Shown here: piece by piece, positions 8,996 to 18,262 of the stretch | Layout: each line of letters starts with the position of its first letter | Position numbering within the stretch: the first letter of the stretch is position 1 | Assembly (NCBI GenBank): GCA_020634245.1 | Contig: JACKCC010000009.1 | Location: 186,001 to 250,000, forward strand | Length of the DNA: 64,000 nt | DNA from: Ardenticatenaceae bacterium | GTDB taxonomy: Bacteria; Chloroflexota; Anaerolineae; Promineifilales; Promineifilaceae | Direction of reading: 5' to 3' | Notes under the pieces: generated by a model | What the model saw: the letters and a program-made list of their open reading frames with translations, nothing else | Told to the model about the DNA's origin: nothing | Database searches by the model: none | Translations under genes and position numbers: made by a program

Positions 8996-9826
8996 ATGAA
9001 CTTACAAGAATTGACCCAAATGTATGATTTCACCGGCAAAACCATCGTCATCACCGGCGGCACCGGCGTATTAGGCGGCGAAATGGCCTGCGCGCTTGTC
9101 GGCTGTGGAGCAAATGTGGCCGTTTTGGACCGCAATCCCAATTTACCTGATGAGCTAAAGCAGCCGATGGATGCCGGGCCGGGAAAGTACATCGTTGTGT
9201 ATGGGGATGTACTGATACGAGAGTCGTTGGAAACGGCCGTTTCCCAAATCAGCGCCGTCTTCGGTGATATCGATATACTCATTAATGCCGCTGGTGGAAA
9301 CCACCCCCAGGCCACTACCAGTATCGAAAATCCATTTTTCGATTTGCCCGATGACGCACTGCGCTTCGTTTTCGATCTGAACGTGATCGGAACGATTTTG
9401 CCCAGCCAAATATTTGGCCGAATCATGGCCAAACGCGGCGAAGGGATCATTCTCAACATTTCATCCATGAATGCCTTCAGACCGCTCACGCGCGTCCCTG
9501 CCTATTCAGCAGCCAAAGCAGGTGTCAGCAATTTCACCCAGTGGCTGGCTGTCCACATGGCCCAGGAATACAGCCCGCAAATTCGGGTCAATGCCCTGGC
9601 CCCTGGCTTCTTCATCGGCAAACAAAACCGCGCCCTGCTGCTCAATGAAGACGACAGCCTGACGCCGCGTGGCCAAACCATTATCGACCACACGCCGATG
9701 GGCCGTTTTGGCCGGCCGGAAGAACTGCTGGGCACGGCACTCTGGCTGCTGTCACCGGCTTCAGGGTTTGTAACTGGGATTACTGTGCCCGTCGATGGTG
9801 GCTTTTCAGCCTTTAGCGGCGTTTGA
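8996..9826 (+). CDS. SDR-family fructuronate reductase (mannonate oxidoreductase)
   Basis: A 276-residue classical short-chain dehydrogenase. The nucleotide-binding TGGTGVLGGEM (about residues 20-30), the NAAGG motif, the catalytic serine in NISSMNAFRP and the tyrosine-lysine pair in VPAYSAAKAGV are all present. Its position directly after uxaC and uxaE points to NADH-dependent reduction of D-fructuronate to D-mannonate, the role of the SDR-type UxuB of Bacillus. The E. coli UxuB belongs to a different dehydrogenase family. No mannonate dehydratase (uxuA) is in the window, so the pathway must finish elsewhere. The alternative is another sugar-acid or gluconate 5-dehydrogenase; context favours the fructuronate role. 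Confidence 0.8.
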   Translation: MNLQELTQMYDFTGKTIVITGGTGVLGGEMACALVGCGANVAVLDRNPNLPDELKQPMDAGPGKYIVVYGDVLIRESLETAVSQISAVFGDIDILINAAGGNHPQATTSIENPFFDLPDDALRFVFDLNVIGTILPSQIFGRIMAKRGEGIILNISSMNAFRPLTRVPAYSAAKAGVSNFTQWLAVHMAQEYSPQIRVNALAPGFFIGKQNRALLLNEDDSLTPRGQTIIDHTPMGRFGRPEELLGTALWLLSPASGFVTGITVPVDGGFSAFSGV

Positions 9827-9849
9827 TAGGGAAGAATTGAGAGGAAATC

Positions 9850-11118
9850 ATGATTGAAATTCAAGCCGTTACCTCTAATAACCAACTACTTGACGATGAT
9901 CGTATCCGGCAAACCTTGACTGTAGGATTAGAAGGAAAACATACCGGCGAAAAAATCCTCGTCCTTATCCCTGACTTCACCCGCACAATTCCCCTGCCGC
10001 AGTTGTTCCGCTATCTTGTCACTATTTTGCATGACGCCAAACAACTTGATTTCATGGTTGCCTTAGGGACTCACCCTCCATTGGATGACGCCCAGATCAA
10101 TCAATTGGTTGGCATCACGGCCGAAGAACGACAAACCACATACAAACATATCGGGCTTTTCAATCACAACTGGTATGAACCCGATGCTCTGACCCAAATC
10201 GCCACCCTGCCTCAAGCACAAATCAAGGAAATAGCCGGAGAACGCTGGCATCCAACTTTAGGTGGGGATGTTGCTGTCACCATCAACCGGCGCATTTTGG
10301 ATTATGACCACGTGATAATTCTGGGGCCAACTTTTCCCCACGAAGTGGTCGGTTTTTCCGGCGGCGCTAAGTATTTTTTCCCCGGCATCTCCGCCGCCGA
10401 TATGATTAATGTGACGCATTGGCTGGGGGCGCTGGCTGGTGTGCGGGGGACGATCGGGATCAAAAATACGCCAGTGCGCGACATGATTCACGCTGCTGCC
10501 GCCCATGTGCCTACACCCTCTACTCTGATTGCCCTGGTAGCGGTCGGCAAAGGATTGGCGGGAATATTTATCGGGGATTATCTGACAGCCTGGGGAGCGG
10601 CGGCTGATTTATCATCACAGCGACATATCATTTGGGTCGATAAGCCCTATAAACGCGTTCTTTCATTTGCTCCGCCGATGTATGATGAGCTGTGGACGGC
10701 CGGAAAGGCGATGTACAAACTGGAACCGGCTTTAGCGGAGGGAGGCGAGTTGATTATTTATGCGCCTCATTTGGAAGTGGTAAGCCATACGCATGGCAAA
10801 TACATTTATGAGATTGGTTATCATGTGCTGCCTTATTTTCTTCAGCAGTGGGACAAATTTAAGCACATCCCGTTAGGCGTGTTGGCCCATAGTACACATG
10901 TGCGGGGTGACGGCCGTTACGAAAACAGCATCGAATATCCCCGCGCCAGCGTGAGTTTGGCGACCAGGTTGTCCCCGAAGGATTGTGAACAACTGGCTTT
11001 GGGTTACCAAAACCCAAATGACATTAATCCTGTCGAATGGCAGGAGCGGGAAGATGAAGGCATTCTCTACGTGCCCAAAGCGGGCGAGATGCTCTATCGC
11101 CTGCGGGAGGAGTCATGA
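9850..11118 (+). CDS. LarA-like nickel-pincer racemase/epimerase family protein
   Basis: A 422-residue protein of the LarA (lactate racemase, DUF2088) family. The family's key residues are visible: PDFTRTIP (Asp42, Arg45), GTHPPL (His75), FPHEVVGFSGGAKYFFPG (His164, Lys174) and VTHW (His190). The His-Lys-His spacing of 10 and 16 residues equals that of LarA His174/Lys184/His200, where the lysine is covalently bound to the nickel-pincer nucleotide. The protein should thus use this cofactor, whose synthesis genes (larB, larC, larE) are not in the window. Its place in a hexuronate operon suggests a sugar acid or 2-hydroxy acid as substrate, not lactate; that is inference. AGAGGAAAT precedes the start. 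Confidence 0.8.
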   Translation: MIEIQAVTSNNQLLDDDRIRQTLTVGLEGKHTGEKILVLIPDFTRTIPLPQLFRYLVTILHDAKQLDFMVALGTHPPLDDAQINQLVGITAEERQTTYKHIGLFNHNWYEPDALTQIATLPQAQIKEIAGERWHPTLGGDVAVTINRRILDYDHVIILGPTFPHEVVGFSGGAKYFFPGISAADMINVTHWLGALAGVRGTIGIKNTPVRDMIHAAAAHVPTPSTLIALVAVGKGLAGIFIGDYLTAWGAAADLSSQRHIIWVDKPYKRVLSFAPPMYDELWTAGKAMYKLEPALAEGGELIIYAPHLEVVSHTHGKYIYEIGYHVLPYFLQQWDKFKHIPLGVLAHSTHVRGDGRYENSIEYPRASVSLATRLSPKDCEQLALGYQNPNDINPVEWQEREDEGILYVPKAGEMLYRLREES

Positions 11119-11609
11119 GTCGGGTCTATGTGATCATGGGGGTGTCTGGCAGTGGCAAAACGACAGTTGGCCGGGCGCTGGCGGAACGGTTGGGTGTGCC
11201 ATTTTACGATGGGGATGATTTTCATCCACCAGAAAATGTGGCGAAAATGGCCAACGGCATCCCGCTCAACGACACCGACCGGCATCCCTGGTTGGCCCGG
11301 CTTCACGATTTGATTGCGGAACATGAGGCAAGGGGGGAAACGGCCGTACTTGCCTGTTCTGCCCTGAAAAAGAAGTATCGCGACCAACTCCGCGAAGGAA
11401 ACGATAATATTTCCATCGTCTATTTGGAGGGAAGTTACGATCTCATTTGGGAACGTATGGCTGTGCGACAGGCACACTATATGAAAGCCGATATGCTACA
11501 AAGCCAATTTGACACTCTGGAACCCCCATCATCCGCTAATACATTAATCATCAACACGAAACATAATGTCTCTACAATCGTGGATTCCATCATCCAACGT
11601 GCCGGGTAA
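11115..11609 (+). CDS. gntK: Gluconokinase
   Basis: A 164-residue gluconate kinase of the GntK/P-loop type, which phosphorylates D-gluconate to 6-phosphogluconate. The Walker A motif GVSGSGKTT stands at residues 9-17, followed by the family signatures FYDGDDFHPPENVAKMANGIPLND (residues about 30-53), LACSALKKKYRDQLR and YMKADMLQSQFDTLE. The length is typical. It starts inside the end of the LarA-like gene (ATGA overlap), so the two are translationally coupled and this kinase closes the uronate/gluconate operon. It may process gluconate released from aldonate epimerisation; phosphorylation of 2-keto-3-deoxygluconate is less likely, as that kinase is of the PfkB family. Confidence 0.9.
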   Translation: MSRVYVIMGVSGSGKTTVGRALAERLGVPFYDGDDFHPPENVAKMANGIPLNDTDRHPWLARLHDLIAEHEARGETAVLACSALKKKYRDQLREGNDNISIVYLEGSYDLIWERMAVRQAHYMKADMLQSQFDTLEPPSSANTLIINTKHNVSTIVDSIIQRAG

Positions 11610-11755
11610 TTCAACCCTCCCTCCATTTTGTGAGTATGTATCTTGTTTCCTTGTCCACGAAACAGGGTAAATCCATTTGGCAATAGGCTGAAATTGCACA
11701 CGTGAGCAGCCGCCCCCACTGCTCCCATAAAAAGCTCTCGATAGTTTGATTGAAG

Positions 11756-11805
11756 TTACTGATACCAGTACGAACAAAGATTTCTTATCGGTATCAGTAA
11801 TTTTT
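11756..11805. terminator. Probable terminator after gntK
   Basis: Perfect 11-base arms TTACTGATACC (11756-11766) and its complement (11790-11800) are followed by five T residues. It lies between gntK and the convergent decayed oxidase, so it would end the operon coming from the left. The loop of 23 bases is long, so efficiency is uncertain. Confidence 0.5.
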
Positions 11806-11809
11806 AGAA

Positions 11810-12720
11810 TTAGTTTGCCAGCGAGATATTAAAACTGTAGCGCAGTAAATTGTCAGGATCAATCTGCGCTTTCAGTGCCGCCAGCCGTTCATACCCATTA
11901 GCAGCCAATCCATCCCGAATACGCTGCTGTGATTCAATTCCTTCCAAAAATTCATATAGACGCCGCCGGTCAGATACGGCCGTAACACTTCCTTCAACTG
12001 CCCGGTATAACCGGCCAAGGGCTGGGGTACCCCTGGTGTCGGGGCGATGTCTACCAGCGAAAGCAATAACTCTGCAACAACACGGTTGCCGTAAACGGCC
12101 GTACCATCGTCCACTAACCCAATCGCACCACCAACATCGCGAACCTCGGCAAAAATCAATGGGCTGGGGCCATCAATGCCAGCGCCATAACGAACGATAG
12201 CATCAATGGCCTCATTTCCTAACCCATTCAGCCAGGCGCCGCTGTTAAAGCCGGGCAGCAAATCAATCGGATCATTGCTGATGGCTGCCGCCGTACTAAA
12301 AGAGATCGTTTTGAAGTCATCAATCAACGGCAGCTGCCACTTGCGCCAATGACGCAGGAATACTTCCCCATCGGCGATGGAGCTACAGAGTAGCAGCCGC
12401 GAACCAGAGCAAAAGACTGCCCACGTAAAAATTCCAGCAGGTATGGAATGGGTGGAAAATTCATAATCAATACAGATAAGGTCAACCCATCGGGTGCGTC
12501 GGCAATCCAGGTCCGGTAGCAGCCAAATACATCTTGCGCCTCATCAACCGGGTAAAACAGATAAATGGCACAAACTTGAGACACTGGAAACAAGTGGATT
12601 GTGGTACTGGTAACGATGCCCAGACTGCCGCCGCCGCACAGATCCAAAAGAGGTCGCTGTTTTCTGTGGCGGATGCAATTCGCGTCTGCCATCGGTCATG
12701 ACCAGTTCTCGCTTAACCAC
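11810..12720 (-). pseudogene. Decayed berberine-bridge-type FAD-linked oxidase
   Basis: On the minus strand, homology to the C-terminal half of BBE-like FAD oxidases can be followed only by changing frame several times. Reading from high to low coordinates, the pieces are VVVKRELVMTDGRR (about 12730-12680), RIASATENSDLFWIC, then GGGSLGIVTSTTIHLFP with YRTWIADAPDGLTLSV (ending in a shift near 12355), then LRHWRKWQLPLIDDFKTIS through GGVYMNF, and after a shift in the A5 run at 11946-11950 the true BBE end ERLAALKAQIDPDNLLRYSFNISLAN with a stop at 11810-11812. The N-terminal FAD-binding PCMH domain and any start codon are missing. This is a truncated, multiply frameshifted remnant, possibly a former tailoring enzyme of the adjacent peptide cluster. 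Confidence 0.8.
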
Positions 12721-13156
12721 CACTACAAAAACTACTTTGCATAAAATTTGAATGTTAGTGTATTATAGAAGCTCTCCGAGTCATTGAATTCAATAATTCA
12801 TGAACGATAAAAAACTCATTTAAGAAAATCTGTTTTCAGAAAACGTTCTTAAAACAATAATAAAATGGGAATGACATCGCTGCCTCCTTCAGCCCTCCAA
12901 TATTCCCAGTGTTGCTGAGTGCAGAACAAAAACGTAGGCCCATCGTAAATGGGGAGATTTCTGCCTGATTTGCAAAACGAGAAGTAAAAACAAAAGAATA
13001 TCTATTGATAACAACTGTAAGCCAGACAATAGCTGACAGTTTACACTGTCACCTTTTCAAGGGCGACATACAAGAAAACCTTAGGTTCGTAATTCCATTT
13101 AACACCATTGGTAAAACATAGATTTTGCTAGAATTTTCAACCATGAAGGAAAGCAT
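12721..13156 (+). promoter_or_regulatory. AT-rich upstream region of the NRPS operon
   Basis: This 436-base gap has no credible gene and is richer in A+T than its surroundings. It holds TATTATAG near 12760 as a possible -10 element, a GTTTTC-A-GAAAAC palindrome at 12832-12844, and a TGACAGT-4-ACTGTCA inverted repeat at 13034-13051, about 105 bases before the first synthetase start, which could be an operator. The AAGGA at 13146-13150 is the ribosome binding site of the first synthetase. No ACGGCCGT palindrome occurs here. The promoter is not proven. Confidence 0.4.
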
Positions 13157-16100
13157 ATGGTGACAACGTTTGAAAACCCTCATTCAGGTTCACAAATCGT
13201 AGGAATTCATCACTTATTCGAACAACAAGTTCAACAAATGCCAGACGTGCCCGCGCTGGTTGATAATCAAGTCACTTTAACGTATCAACAATTGAATCAA
13301 AGAGCCAATCAATTGGCCCATTATTTGCAAAACAAGGGCATCAGCCTGGAAATGCCAGTGGGCCTCTTTTTGGATCGCTCGGCTGATATGATTGTTGCCA
13401 TGTTGGCTGTTTTGAAGGCCGGTGGTGCATATGTTCCCCTCGACCCGTCTCTGCCTAATGAACGGCTAGCCTTCATTTTGGCCGATTTACAAGTCAAAAT
13501 GATTGCCAGCCGCACAGATTTGGTAAAACGACTGCCAGAATCTTCGGCACAAACAATCTTACTGAATGGCAATTGGCAGGCATCCCTGCCCGCAACGTTA
13601 CCACCCTTACCGGCGGTGAAACCAGAAAATTTGGCTTATATCCTCTATACTTCTGGTTCTACCGGGCAGCCCAAAGGGGTCATGATTGAACACCGTCAAG
13701 TTGTGAATTTGCTACAAGCGTTTGCTGAAACGGCCCCGGCATCCGGCTTACTGACGGGCACGGCCGTTTGCCCTTTCAGTTTCGACGTCTCCGTGTGGGA
13801 AATCTTTTCTGTTCTCTGCTTTGGCCATACGCTGCATCTGGTTCCGCAAAGCATTTACAGCGACGGCGCACGCATGGCCCGTTACTTGCATGAACATCAA
13901 ATTGGCAACGCCTACATTCCCCCGGCTTTGCTCGACCCTGTTTTGGATGAATTGGAAGAGTACGACCATCCGCCAACCTTACAGCGGCTGTTGGTCGGCG
14001 TAGAACCGATTAAGCAGGCCACGTTGCAGCGGTTCCGTGATTTGTCCAGTTCCATGCACATCATCAACGGCTACGGACCAACAGAAACCACCATTTGCGC
14101 CACCTGGTTCTTATTCCAGCAAGCAGTTGAACCAGAGCAGCGCACGCCCATCGGCACGGCCGTTCCCAATTACCAAATCTATTTACTAGACGACAACTTG
14201 ATGCCCGTTCCCGATGGCGAACCCGGCGAGATTGTCATCGGCGGCGCTGGCGTAGGGCGTGGCTACTTCCGCCAGCCTGAATTGACAGCGGAACGCTTTA
14301 TCAACAATCCCCTTAATCACAACGACGCCAGCGACCGCCTCTACCGCAGCGGCGACCTGGCCCGCCGCCTACCCGACAGCAGCATCGAATTCATCGGCCG
14401 GCACGATTTTCAGGTCAAGATTCGCGGCTTCCGGGTTGAGTTAGGCGAAATTGAAAGCGTATTGGGTCAGCATACGGCCGTTTCCCAAAACGTCGTCCTG
14501 CTGCGTGAAGACCAGCCGGGTCAGAAACAACTCGTCGCCTACGTGCGCTTTGGCGATGGGCAAAGCGCCACCACCAGTGAACTACGCCGCTTCATGGCCG
14601 CCAACGTTCCGGAATACATGATTCCTGCCGTTTTTATACCCATATCCGCCATGCCCCTGACCGCCAACGGCAAAATCGACCGCCAGGCGCTGCCCAAACC
14701 CTCGCAAGCGCGCCCGGAACTGGACACGTCCTTCGTCCCGCCGCGCACCGATACGGAGCGCTGGCTGGCCGCCATCTGGCGTGAACTATTTGGACTATAC
14801 CAGATTGGCAGCAGCGACAACTTCTTTGACTTAGGCGGCCACTCACTGTTGGTTATGCAGATGTTGGCCCGCATTTACAATGCCCGACAAGTCGAATTGC
14901 AACTGCACGATATTTTTGAATTCACCACGATTGCTTCTCTGGCCGCCCATATCGACACCCTGACCGGCACTGACTGGACACAAGCCGTCATCGAACCGGC
15001 TCCGCCGATGGACGACTATCCTCTCTCTTTTGCCCAGGAACGGGTCTGGTTCATTCAAGAAGTTGACCAAAAAAACATTGCCTACCATTTCCAATCAACG
15101 ATGCGTTTTAAGGGCAAGCTGGACGTGGCTATACTCCAGCAGGCACTGACCGAAGTTGTCCGTCGCCACCAGATTTTCCGCACAACTTTTCATGAAGTTA
15201 ACGGCCGTCCCCACCAAAAAATCCATCCGCCCTATCCGGTGGCACTTCCTTTGATTGATTTGCAGCATCTTCCCCAGCCCGTCCGGGAAGCCGCCGCCCA
15301 ACAGCAAATCGAACAGATATTCCATCACCATTTCGATGTCGGCCAACTGCCGCTTGTCAAATTTTCCCTGCTAAAACTTAACCCCGAAGAACATATCTTG
15401 ACCCATCTGGAACATCACTTAGTGCATGATGGCTGGTCGTTCAATGTCTTTCTGAACGATTTGTTTACCCTCTACCGCGCGTTGGCAGCCGGTCAAAAGG
15501 CCAATTTACCTGATCTGCCTATCCAATTTGCCGATTTTGCCTACTGGCAGCGCCGCTGGCTGGCTGATGGCGTTGGCGATCAACAGTTAGCTTACTGGAA
15601 AAAACAGCTCACCGGCGCACCTACCCTGCTAACCCTGCCCACCGACCGGCCACGACCGGCTGTGCAAACCTTTAACGGCCGTGTCGAACGCATCGATTTG
15701 CCCGCCGATTTTAGCCGGAATGTCCAGGCTTTCATGCGGCAGGAAGGGGTAACACTTTTCATCGGCATGATGGCCGCATTTGCTGTGCTTTTGCGCCGCT
15801 ATGCCGGTCAGGATGACTTGTGCATCGGTTCAGGCATGGCCAACCGGCGCCGGCGGGAAACCGAATCACTCATCGGCATGGTCATCAACAATGTGGTCAT
15901 GCGCCATAATTTGTCAGGCAATCCCACCTTCCGCCAACTGCTGGAACAGGTGCGCCAGACAACGTTGGAAGCGTATAAACATCAGGATGTCCCATTCGAC
16001 AAAGTTGTAGAAGCTGTCCAACCAGAGCGGGCATTAAGCTACAATCCGCTTTTCCAGGCTGCGTTTAGCTTCCATCATGCGCCGCTGCCGGAAATTGAAC

Positions 16101-18217
16101 TACCTGGCCTGGAAGTGGAATTGACCGAAGGGGTTAGTAACCATTCAGCAAAATTTGACCTCAATGTCATCGTTGTCCCGCGCTCGGAAATGCGGCTGGG
16201 GCAAATGGCCGATACGCACAAAGACCGCATGACATTGGTTTGGGAATACAACACGGACCTGTTTGACCGAACAACGATGGACCGGATGCTCAATCATTAC
16301 CTGACGCTGTTAACGGCCGTTATGAAAAATCCAGAACAACGAATTGATGAGGTCACATTCCTGTCCGAGGCAGAGGAACAGCAGCTTTTACTGGATTGGA
16401 ATGACACGGCCGTAAATTTTGGTGATACCGCCTTTGTTCAAAATTTAGTTGCCAAACAGGTGCAGGACCAGGGTGAGAAACCGGCCGTTTCTACCCCACG
16501 CGCCTCCCTCACCTACCAACAGTTAGACCAATGCGCCAATCAACTGGCCCATTATTTGATTGATAAGGGGATTGGCCCGGATACGGCCGTTGCCACCTGT
16601 TTCCCCCAATCCCCCCAAAACGTTGTCGCCATGTTGGCTGTTTTGAAGGCCGGCGGCGCTTACGTACCGCTGGACCCGTCCTATCCGCCGGAACGACTCA
16701 ACTTCATGGCCACCGATGCGCAAGTCCCGTTGGTATTGACCAACGACGCTTTGGCTCCTCTATTTGAGCATTCAACCGTTGTGAGCCTGGATGATTGGAA
16801 ATTTTTAGCAGAGTATGGTGTAGGGGAAACGGCCGTTACCATCCATCCCGACAATCTCGCCTACCTCATCTACACCTCTGGCTCCACCGGGCAGCCCAAA
16901 GGCATCGCCATCACACACCGCGCCCTTTACAACCTGATTCGCTGGACACAAACCAGCTTTAGCTTAACCACCTGCGACCGCGCCACGCTCATCGCCGGCC
17001 CAGCTTTTGATGCGTCTGTATGGGAAGTATGGTCGTCACTCACAATTGGCGCATCCCTCTTCATCCCCGAACCAGAAATCCGTGCTCATCCCGGCGAACT
17101 GCAAACCTGGCTCATCCAGAACCAAATCAGCCACACCTTCATCCCCACGCCGCTAGTTGATCCCCTGTTGGATTTGACCTGGCCGGCCGATACCAGCCTG
17201 CGCACCATGCTCACCGGCGGTGATAAATTGCACAACCATCCGCCTGCCGGGTTGCCATTCACACTGGTTAACAATTATGGCCCCAGCGAATGCACTGTCG
17301 TCTCTACTGCCGCGCCGCTGGCTCCGCAAGACAGCAAAAAAGCGCCTACCATCGGACAGCCCATTGCCAACACGCAAGCCTATATTCTTGATAAAAACTT
17401 GCAAATTGTGCCCATTGGCGTGCCTGGTGAATTGTACGTTGGCGGCGCGGGACTGGCACGGGGTTATTTACGCCGTCCCCGGTTGACGGCCGCTGCTTTT
17501 ATCCCCAATCCGTTTAGCCAAACGCCTGGTGCGCGCCTATACCGCACCGGCGATTTGGTACGTCATCTCGCTAACGGCCGTATCGAATTCCTGGGACGTA
17601 TCGACCATCAGGTGAAAATACGGGGCTTCCGCATCGAATTAGGTGAAATTGAAGCCCTCATCAACCAGCACCCTGCTGTTAATCAATGTCTTGTTGTGGC
17701 GCATGGGGAACTGCAGCAAAAGCAGTTAATCGCTTACGCAACCACTGCCATCGGCTTCGATTCGCAGCAGTTACGCGCCTACCTCAGCCCCAAACTGCCT
17801 GATTATATGATTCCGACAACTTTTATTCAGTTAGACGAATTTCCACAAACGCCCAACGGCAAAATTGATCGCCGCGCCCTGCCCGAACCAGATCGGATTG
17901 CAAAGGAAACGGCCGTATTCACCCCGCCCGAAACGCTCGTCGAAGAACTGTTAGCTGACATCTGGTCTGAAGTACTGGGCATCGAACAAATCAGCATTCA
18001 CGACAACTTCTTTACCTTGGGTGGCCATTCCCTGCTCGTTACACGGGTCTTGTCCCGCTTGCAAGAGGCAGTGGATGTGACCTTGCCGCTGCGCAATTTC
18101 TTCGCCGCCCCAACTATCGCTCAAATGGCCGAAGCAGTTGAAACGCTGCTAACCGACCTGCTCACAGGGGAAGACATGAGTGAAAATCCGCAAATTACGC
18201 CGATGAACGCAGATTAA
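13157..18217 (+). CDS. NRPS 1: loading module A-T plus module C-A-T
   Basis: A 1686-residue nonribosomal peptide synthetase with order A1-T1-C-A2-T2. A1 has YTSGSTGQPKG near residue 164 and no preceding condensation domain, so it should be the initiation module. T1 carries the phosphopantetheine serine in DNFFDLGGHSLLVMQ near 562. The C domain has an intact HHLVHDGWS near 755. A2 has YTSGSTGQPKG near 1239, and T2 has DNFFTLGGHSLLVTR near 1624. Aligned by eye to GrsA, the A2 code reads DAWFLGNVV(K), the classical leucine code; A1 reads about DVWYLGGIC, which I cannot assign, and has V-E-P where most domains have a G-G/E-x turn. AAGGA lies six bases before the ATG. It starts the NRPS operon, with 45 bases to the next synthetase. 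Confidence 0.93.
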   Translation: MVTTFENPHSGSQIVGIHHLFEQQVQQMPDVPALVDNQVTLTYQQLNQRANQLAHYLQNKGISLEMPVGLFLDRSADMIVAMLAVLKAGGAYVPLDPSLPNERLAFILADLQVKMIASRTDLVKRLPESSAQTILLNGNWQASLPATLPPLPAVKPENLAYILYTSGSTGQPKGVMIEHRQVVNLLQAFAETAPASGLLTGTAVCPFSFDVSVWEIFSVLCFGHTLHLVPQSIYSDGARMARYLHEHQIGNAYIPPALLDPVLDELEEYDHPPTLQRLLVGVEPIKQATLQRFRDLSSSMHIINGYGPTETTICATWFLFQQAVEPEQRTPIGTAVPNYQIYLLDDNLMPVPDGEPGEIVIGGAGVGRGYFRQPELTAERFINNPLNHNDASDRLYRSGDLARRLPDSSIEFIGRHDFQVKIRGFRVELGEIESVLGQHTAVSQNVVLLREDQPGQKQLVAYVRFGDGQSATTSELRRFMAANVPEYMIPAVFIPISAMPLTANGKIDRQALPKPSQARPELDTSFVPPRTDTERWLAAIWRELFGLYQIGSSDNFFDLGGHSLLVMQMLARIYNARQVELQLHDIFEFTTIASLAAHIDTLTGTDWTQAVIEPAPPMDDYPLSFAQERVWFIQEVDQKNIAYHFQSTMRFKGKLDVAILQQALTEVVRRHQIFRTTFHEVNGRPHQKIHPPYPVALPLIDLQHLPQPVREAAAQQQIEQIFHHHFDVGQLPLVKFSLLKLNPEEHILTHLEHHLVHDGWSFNVFLNDLFTLYRALAAGQKANLPDLPIQFADFAYWQRRWLADGVGDQQLAYWKKQLTGAPTLLTLPTDRPRPAVQTFNGRVERIDLPADFSRNVQAFMRQEGVTLFIGMMAAFAVLLRRYAGQDDLCIGSGMANRRRRETESLIGMVINNVVMRHNLSGNPTFRQLLEQVRQTTLEAYKHQDVPFDKVVEAVQPERALSYNPLFQAAFSFHHAPLPEIELPGLEVELTEGVSNHSAKFDLNVIVVPRSEMRLGQMADTHKDRMTLVWEYNTDLFDRTTMDRMLNHYLTLLTAVMKNPEQRIDEVTFLSEAEEQQLLLDWNDTAVNFGDTAFVQNLVAKQVQDQGEKPAVSTPRASLTYQQLDQCANQLAHYLIDKGIGPDTAVATCFPQSPQNVVAMLAVLKAGGAYVPLDPSYPPERLNFMATDAQVPLVLTNDALAPLFEHSTVVSLDDWKFLAEYGVGETAVTIHPDNLAYLIYTSGSTGQPKGIAITHRALYNLIRWTQTSFSLTTCDRATLIAGPAFDASVWEVWSSLTIGASLFIPEPEIRAHPGELQTWLIQNQISHTFIPTPLVDPLLDLTWPADTSLRTMLTGGDKLHNHPPAGLPFTLVNNYGPSECTVVSTAAPLAPQDSKKAPTIGQPIANTQAYILDKNLQIVPIGVPGELYVGGAGLARGYLRRPRLTAAAFIPNPFSQTPGARLYRTGDLVRHLANGRIEFLGRIDHQVKIRGFRIELGEIEALINQHPAVNQCLVVAHGELQQKQLIAYATTAIGFDSQQLRAYLSPKLPDYMIPTTFIQLDEFPQTPNGKIDRRALPEPDRIAKETAVFTPPETLVEELLADIWSEVLGIEQISIHDNFFTLGGHSLLVTRVLSRLQEAVDVTLPLRNFFAAPTIAQMAEAVETLLTDLLTGEDMSENPQITPMNAD

Positions 18218-18262
18218 ATTTGTAGAATTTGCGCAACCTGTGGATTTTTCAGGAGAGACTCT

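Noticed and set aside
11850..12200. 116-codon + strand ORF opposite the decayed oxidase
   Set aside because: Its sequence is the antisense of BBE-homologous codons; the homology lies on the minus strand.
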